Positions 29,717 to 33,610 of a stretch of DNA of 33,610 nucleotides are shown here, one piece after another. Source of the stretch: Neglectibacter sp. X58 (lineage in GTDB: Bacteria; Bacillota; Clostridia; Oscillospirales; Acutalibacteraceae); NCBI RefSeq assembly GCF_009936035.1, contig NZ_QWEO01000033.1:1-33610 (forward strand), given 5' to 3'. Below the pieces are notes generated by a model. That model saw only the letters and a list, made by a program, of their open reading frames with translations, made no database searches and was not told the origin of the DNA. Numbering within the stretch: position 1 is the stretch's first letter; every line of letters starts with the position of its first letter. The position numbers were made by a program, and so were the translations under genes.

Positions 29717-31534
29717 TCAGGTGCTTTCCGTATTCTGCTGGGCCTCCAAAGCCTTCTGCCGCCGTTTCGCCATGTACCGCCTGTTGTACTCGGCTTTCTT
29801 TGCCCGCTTCTTCCGAAGCTGCTCCTGTTCCTCCAATTCTTCCGCAGTCGGTTCCGGGATAGGCACATCAAATTTACCGATAAACTTCAAGTAAATATCG
29901 ACTTCCTGCGTCCGTTCGCCGGTAGACCTGTCCGCTTCATGGACAACGATCTTGTCCACAAACTCGTTAATCATCGGCGTGGTCAACTCGGAAAAATCGG
30001 TGTACTTCCTGGCAAGGGCCATAAACTGATCGACCTTTGCCGTATCCGCTTCAAAACTCTCCAAGTCCGCCTGTGCTTTCTGGATGGACGCTTCCAGCGT
30101 TTCCTGTTCCTGCTCGTATTCGGCAGACAGCACATCAAACCGCTTTTCGCTGATTTTGCCAATCGCATAGGATTCGTAAAGTTTCTTGATGATACCATCC
30201 AACTCTGCCGCCCGCTTCTGCTCCCGCCGCACACGTTGTTTCAGCGCCTTAACGGTTTCAGCCTGCCGGACCTCTGACGCGCTGCGAACCTTCTGAATAA
30301 ACTCGGCCTCGTTCTTGATCGCGTAGGTACTGGCGGAACGTATTGCCTCCAAGACCAATTCCCGCACAACGGCAGTCCGAATAAAGTGCTGGGAGCAGAC
30401 TGTGCTGAATCTGGCCCTGCTGTTGTTATAGGTGGAGCAGTTGTATTCGTCCCGGTCCGGCCTGCGCTTCCCGTTGGGCCTGCCCTGCCAATCCCGCGCC
30501 TGTCCCGCGCTGCCCCGATGATTATACATCTTTGCGCCGCAGTCGGCACAGAACATCAGGCCCGTCAAAGGATTCGCCTCGCCCAGAGTGTCCGTCCGGC
30601 GCACGACCTTTCGCAACTCCTGCGCCAAATGCCACGTCTTTTCATCCACAATGGCTTCCTGGGTATTCTCGAAGATCACCCAATCCTCTTTCGGCGCTTT
30701 TTTAGGCCGTTTGTCCTTGTAGGATTCTTTATAGGTGCGGAAATTAACAGTATGCCCCATATATTCGGGCCTTGTGAGCATATCGGCAACGGTGGTTCCC
30801 TGCCAGATATAACGTTCATCTGAATAGTCCCTGCTCTGGCAAGTTCCCTGGTTCCGCTGTCCCAGGTAGTAGGCGGGCCGCTCTACCTTCTCCTTCGTCA
30901 AAATGCGGGCAATTTGGTGGGGACCATTCCCTTCAATCGTAAGCTGGAAAATCCGGCGCACAACCGCCGCCGCTTCCTCATCAATCAGCCAGTGTCCAGG
31001 GTCGTCCGGGTCCTTGCGATACCCATAGATAGCGTGGTTCGTGGTGTGCTTGCCGCTCATGCCCTTGGCTCGGAGTACGGAAGTCACTTTTCGGCTGCAA
31101 TCCCGAATATACCATTCGTTTATGACATTCAAAAAGGGGGCGAACTCCCCGCTGCTTTGTACGCTGCTGTCTATACCGTTGGAGATGGCGATAAACCGGA
31201 CGCCCTTTTCCCGAAACATAACCTCGGTATAGAAGCCAGTTTGGAGATAATCACGCCCAATCCGGCTCATATCCTTGGCAATCACACAGCCGACCTTTCC
31301 GGCCTCAATGTCCGCAATCAGGCGTTTCCAGTCCGGGCGGTCGAAGCTGCCGCCCGACCAGCCGTCGTCTGTGTAATGGGCACAGTTACTGAACCCATGC
31401 TGGGCAGCATACGTTTCGAGCATCAGTTTTTGATGAACGATCGAGTTACTATCGCCCGCCGACATTTCATCGTCACGCGATAACCTCTCATAGAGGGCCG
31501 TGATCTTCTCTGTGTCCAACCGCTTTGTGTTCAT
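29717..31534 (-). CDS. Large serine recombinase (TnpX/TndX family)
   Basis: The protein has 605 residues. The resolvase domain has catalytic Ser19 (ALYERLSRDDE), then IAKDMSRIGRDYLQTGFY. The recombinase domain (about 165-290) includes the HAIYGYRKDP segment. A zinc ribbon starts with CADCGAKM and ends CSTYNNS...C. A long coiled coil (about 430-520) and the DUF4368-type C-terminus (EVDIYLKFIGKFDVPIPEPT) follow. Such enzymes excise and insert Tn4451/Tn5397-like elements by strand exchange at a GA dinucleotide. ATG has an AAGGGAG site, and its first bases overlap the stop of the upstream TnpW frame (ATGA). The catalytic parts look intact, so the island may still move. Confidence 0.93.
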   Translation of the reverse strand: MNTKRLDTEKITALYERLSRDDEMSAGDSNSIVHQKLMLETYAAQHGFSNCAHYTDDGWSGGSFDRPDWKRLIADIEAGKVGCVIAKDMSRIGRDYLQTGFYTEVMFREKGVRFIAISNGIDSSVQSSGEFAPFLNVINEWYIRDCSRKVTSVLRAKGMSGKHTTNHAIYGYRKDPDDPGHWLIDEEAAAVVRRIFQLTIEGNGPHQIARILTKEKVERPAYYLGQRNQGTCQSRDYSDERYIWQGTTVADMLTRPEYMGHTVNFRTYKESYKDKRPKKAPKEDWVIFENTQEAIVDEKTWHLAQELRKVVRRTDTLGEANPLTGLMFCADCGAKMYNHRGSAGQARDWQGRPNGKRRPDRDEYNCSTYNNSRARFSTVCSQHFIRTAVVRELVLEAIRSASTYAIKNEAEFIQKVRSASEVRQAETVKALKQRVRREQKRAAELDGIIKKLYESYAIGKISEKRFDVLSAEYEQEQETLEASIQKAQADLESFEADTAKVDQFMALARKYTDFSELTTPMINEFVDKIVVHEADRSTGERTQEVDIYLKFIGKFDVPIPEPTAEELEEQEQLRKKRAKKAEYNRRYMAKRRQKALEAQQNTEST

Positions 31535-31752
31535 AGCGAACTCCCTTCAAGCGGCTGGGTCATTTGTGGTATGTTCATTGTACCACAGTCCGCCGCATTT
31601 GTCACGGCCTCATGCTGAATTAAATGCAGAATTTTGTCGTTCATGGTTTCCTGGGCGGTATCGCTGAAATGAACCCGGAGTTTGTAGGTGGTAGAACCGA
31701 TACGCCGGTAGATCGTGGCAGTTTTCGCCTCTGCCGGTTGAATTGTAGTTAT
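31531..31752 (-). CDS. tnpW: TnpW-like transposon protein
   Basis: About 73 residues. The core TATIYRRIGSTTYKLRVHFS, then ETMNDKILHLIQHE, matches TnpW proteins found before TnpX in Tn4451-type elements. The homologous start falls on an ATA at 31750-31752, about 6-9 nt after AAAGGAAGG, where relatives appear to have ATG. In-frame alternatives are an ATG far upstream (31923) with no homology. So it may use a rare ATA start, start weakly, or be dead. It overlaps the recombinase start by four bases. Confidence 0.62.
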   Translation of the reverse strand: MTTIQPAEAKTATIYRRIGSTTYKLRVHFSDTAQETMNDKILHLIQHEAVTNAADCGTMNIPQMTQPLEGSSL

Positions 31753-32026
31753 ATTGGCCTTCCTTTCTTGCGGTAGGTCGCAACCCGTGGTATGATGTTG
31801 GTGGGTGTTCCAGGCAAACGGAAAGCCAGCCCTCAGTTGCGTAATGTCGTTTGCAACCGAAAGCTGGCTTGATGTGCCTATGTAGTTTTGTCGTGAAAGG
31901 ACGATGGTTTTCACAGCGTCCAAAGCATCCTCTCACTAATAGGAGAAAAACCGTGAGTAAAGCGGAACCATTTTCAAAAGATTTTTGAAATTTCCTTGGA
32001 GCGCCCCGGTTTGTTCGCCTATTTCT

Positions 32027-32056
32027 ATTATACGGTGAAAATCGCCTGGACCACAA
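32027..32056 (-). promoter_or_regulatory. Promoter for tnpW and the recombinase
   Basis: Minus strand TTGTGG (32051-32056), an 18-bp spacer and a perfect TATAAT (32027-32032). Confidence 0.55.
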
Positions 32057-32141
32057 AAATATGGCGATAATGCAAGATTTGTCCATGCCGCTCAGAAAAA
32101 TTGCAAAAATGCAAGATGGAATCAAACTGCGCCAAGCATGG

Positions 32142-32446
32142 TCTGGTCAGTAGTAAAATGCTGTTGACCAGAACCAAGAGTGCAAAATGCACACTTGGTC
32201 CTGGGTACAACGCGGCCGACAATTTGTCGGTGACGTTACGGACAAATTGTCCGTTTGGTTTTGGCCTGCGTCATTTTGCTGCTGACCACAAAATCAGAAC
32301 GCCATTTGTTGTTCTGATTGGTGGCGGTCAAAATGTCCGGCACCAGCAGAGAAAGGTGATGGCATATTTCGCTGCCACCTCAACGGCAACGTGACGGAAA
32401 TTTTGACCACAACGTTGGCAAAAATCAGAATTACATTTCTGATTTT
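32142..32446. repeat. Array of DNA hairpins with no gene
   Basis: At least five dyads within 305 bp: TCTGGTCA/TGACCAGA (32142-32172); ACCAAGAGTGCA/TGCACACTTGGT (32173-32199); CCGACAATTTGTCGG (32216-32230); ACGGACAAATTGTCCGT (32238-32254); AATCAGAAC/GTTCTGATT (32292-32319) nested inside TGACC/GGTCA and CATTTTG/CAAAATG; AAAATCAGAA/TTCTGATTTT (32421-32446). The 8-mer AATCAGAA occurs four times counting both strands. It may be the end of the mobile element, a recombinase or protein-binding region, or a transfer origin. Confidence 0.65.
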
Positions 32447-32520
32447 CAGCGGAATTATTGTATTGGGCGAGGCATTACCACCTTTCTGGCTATATTCATT
32501 CACCACAAATGACCAGCCGC

Positions 32521-32565
32521 TATGTTATATTTGGGTAGCTTTTCTAAACTACCCTTTATAACATA
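32521..32565. repeat. Long imperfect palindrome at the cut end of the adhesin gene
   Basis: TATGTTATA-TTT-GGGTAG (32521-32538) is mirrored by CTACCC-TTT-ATAACATA (32549-32565), with a 10-nt centre. The stop codon of the adhesin frame (32549-32551) lies inside it. It may be the terminus of an inserted element or a terminator-like stem. Confidence 0.7.
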
Positions 32566-33610
32566 CATCCTCGGTGGAATTGTCGGGGGTGATGTCAAAA
32601 TACACAGGCTCAGAATTGAGAACATAGCCATAAGGGGCCTGTACCTCGACAAGGGAATAACCGGTTCCATAGGGCAGGACTTCCGGGGTGATGAGGGTGC
32701 CGTCTGTGGTGGTATAGAAAGTGTCGATGGTTGTAACTGCCGGGTAGGTGAACCGCATGGTAACAAGCTGACCGTTGGGGTCAAAAATCTGGAAGCCAGC
32801 CCCGGCGTAGGGGATAGCCTTGCCAGTTTCCGCGTCCGTCTTGATTACTTTGACGTAGCTGGTGAAGGGAGCGCTGTTAATGAGATAGCGATAAACCCCA
32901 CCGTCTTTGTTGATGAATACGTCAAAGTCCTTCATGAGTTCACGCCCGTCCCAGCCTTTGGTCTGACGTACAGTATACACGCCGTAGGGCAGCAGCTCGG
33001 TTTCCGCATAGCCGTTTTCATCACAAATCAGGTAGTCCCGCTCAGACTCCTTGGCGCTGTCATAGCTGCCGGAGGACTTCAGGAACACGGCAAACTCCGC
33101 GCCGACTTCGGGGGTCTCTATTTGGGTGGAGCCATCGTCACAGTGCTTGATGATGGTGATTTTTCCCTTCTGTACGGTCTCAGGGCTGGTAAGGGCAGGT
33201 GCGGAGTTAAACTCTACCTCATACTGCTTGGGATCAGCGCCCACAGGGTACACGGTTTCATCCAGCAGATATCCCTCGCTGGGGCTGATCTCCTGCACTG
33301 TCCAGCCGGAATCGCATACATAGTAACTTGTAGTGAAATGACCGTCGCTGTCGGTGGTGTAGGTGTCCACCAACTCGCCGTCTTTATACACACCATACAC
33401 GGCCCCCGCCAGAGTAGCGTCGCCCTGCTGAGTGCCGTCCTCGGAGGTCTTGACGATTTTGGCGGAGCCGTAAGAAACATTGAGTTTCAGGTAAGCAGCA
33501 ATGGGGTCTGTGACGGACTGCGTATAGGTGACGGTCCAGCCCCGTATACATGCTGGTTTCCCCGCACACCAGCCATACCCTTTTCCCCCGTCTTGGGGGT
33601 GGGGATTTTT
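32549..33610 (-). CDS. SpaA/Cna_B-type surface adhesin, partial at 5' end and truncated at 3' end
   Basis: The frame is open to the window edge, giving 353 visible residues of repeated prealbumin-like domains. Isopeptide Lys candidates are AKIVKTSEDGT, ITIIKHCDDG and VKVIKTDAETGK; matching Glu regions are VQEISPSEGYLL and LVEVQAPYGYVL. The middle domain has VRQTKGW, a Gln in place of the usual Glu. Such proteins are wall-anchored by sortase and often carried on conjugative elements in Clostridia. Here the frame ends abruptly (PDNSTEDVCYKG then stop) inside a palindrome, with no LPXTG-type anchor or membrane tail, so the C-terminus is lost and it may be secreted or dead. Confidence 0.85.
   Translation of the reverse strand, partial: KNPHPQDGGKGYGWCAGKPACIRGWTVTYTQSVTDPIAAYLKLNVSYGSAKIVKTSEDGTQQGDATLAGAVYGVYKDGELVDTYTTDSDGHFTTSYYVCDSGWTVQEISPSEGYLLDETVYPVGADPKQYEVEFNSAPALTSPETVQKGKITIIKHCDDGSTQIETPEVGAEFAVFLKSSGSYDSAKESERDYLICDENGYAETELLPYGVYTVRQTKGWDGRELMKDFDVFINKDGGVYRYLINSAPFTSYVKVIKTDAETGKAIPYAGAGFQIFDPNGQLVTMRFTYPAVTTIDTFYTTTDGTLITPEVLPYGTGYSLVEVQAPYGYVLNSEPVYFDITPDNSTEDVCYKG

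Noticed and set aside
31610-32125. 171-residue minus-strand frame overlapping TnpW
   Set aside because: Out of frame with the recognisable TnpW core and crossing the promoter.
32142-32446. Integron attC cassette sites
   Set aside because: Several hairpins resemble attC in shape, but there is no GTTRRRY core, no integrase and no cassette genes.

Overview
The window looks like a chromosomal segment of a fairly GC-rich anaerobic Firmicute of class Clostridia, probably a gut Oscillospiraceae- or Lachnospiraceae-like organism. The support is strong AGGAGG-type ribosome-binding sites, sigma-A-like promoters, an L10-leader-controlled rplJ-rplL operon, paired hybrid histidine kinases, and a Tn4451-type mobile island (large serine recombinase with TnpW and a TnpV relic). 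Genus cannot be fixed from sequence alone. No tRNA, rRNA or CRISPR array was seen.

Layout. (1) 1-1146: end of a sugar ABC-transporter operon (MalG-type permease plus a small membrane protein) closed by a terminator. (2) 1193-2035 (-): AraC/GyrI-like regulator, followed by a 204-bp MITE-like element with TA-flanked inverted termini (2159-2362). (3) 2453-12825: a peptide/opine-type ABC importer (lipoprotein, two permeases, one fused double ATPase), an MFS transporter, a LacI-type regulator and two tandem alpha/beta-hydrolase esterases. (4) 12833-14960: a solitary MazF-like toxin, a Cys-rich conserved protein, and a Met-rich coiled-coil protein built on a 42-bp minisatellite. (5) 15065-17586 (-): ddl-murI-DUF1934 cell-wall operon. 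(6) 17789-19086: promoter, L10 leader, attenuator, rplJ, rplL, terminator; then a GNAT acetyltransferase on the minus strand. (7) 20065-25811: a signalling operon of a stand-alone receiver, a hybrid kinase with receiver and Hpt, and a second hybrid kinase whose C-terminus is a DegV (fatty-acid-binding) domain. (8) 25812-33610: mobile/accessory DNA. It holds decayed fragments (NRPS adenylation core, ICE small ORF, DUF4316-like/TnpV chimera), XRE regulator, Dam-type methylase, decapitated amidase, serine recombinase with TnpW, an array of DNA hairpins, and a truncated SpaA/Cna_B adhesin running off the end.

Most interesting points. First, the kinase-DegV fusion inside a three-protein phosphorelay with no DNA-binding output domain suggests a lipid-sensing signalling system. 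Second, a roughly 90-bp hairpin repeat occurs in four copies. Paired positions covary between copies, a Shine-Dalgarno-like sequence lies at the 5' foot of the stem, and an ATG lies at the 3' foot. Two copies supply the apparent start of unrelated genes (an esterase and the coiled-coil protein), giving both an N-terminus of the form MAI-x-M. Third, the palindrome array at 32142-32565 ends exactly where the adhesin gene is cut off.
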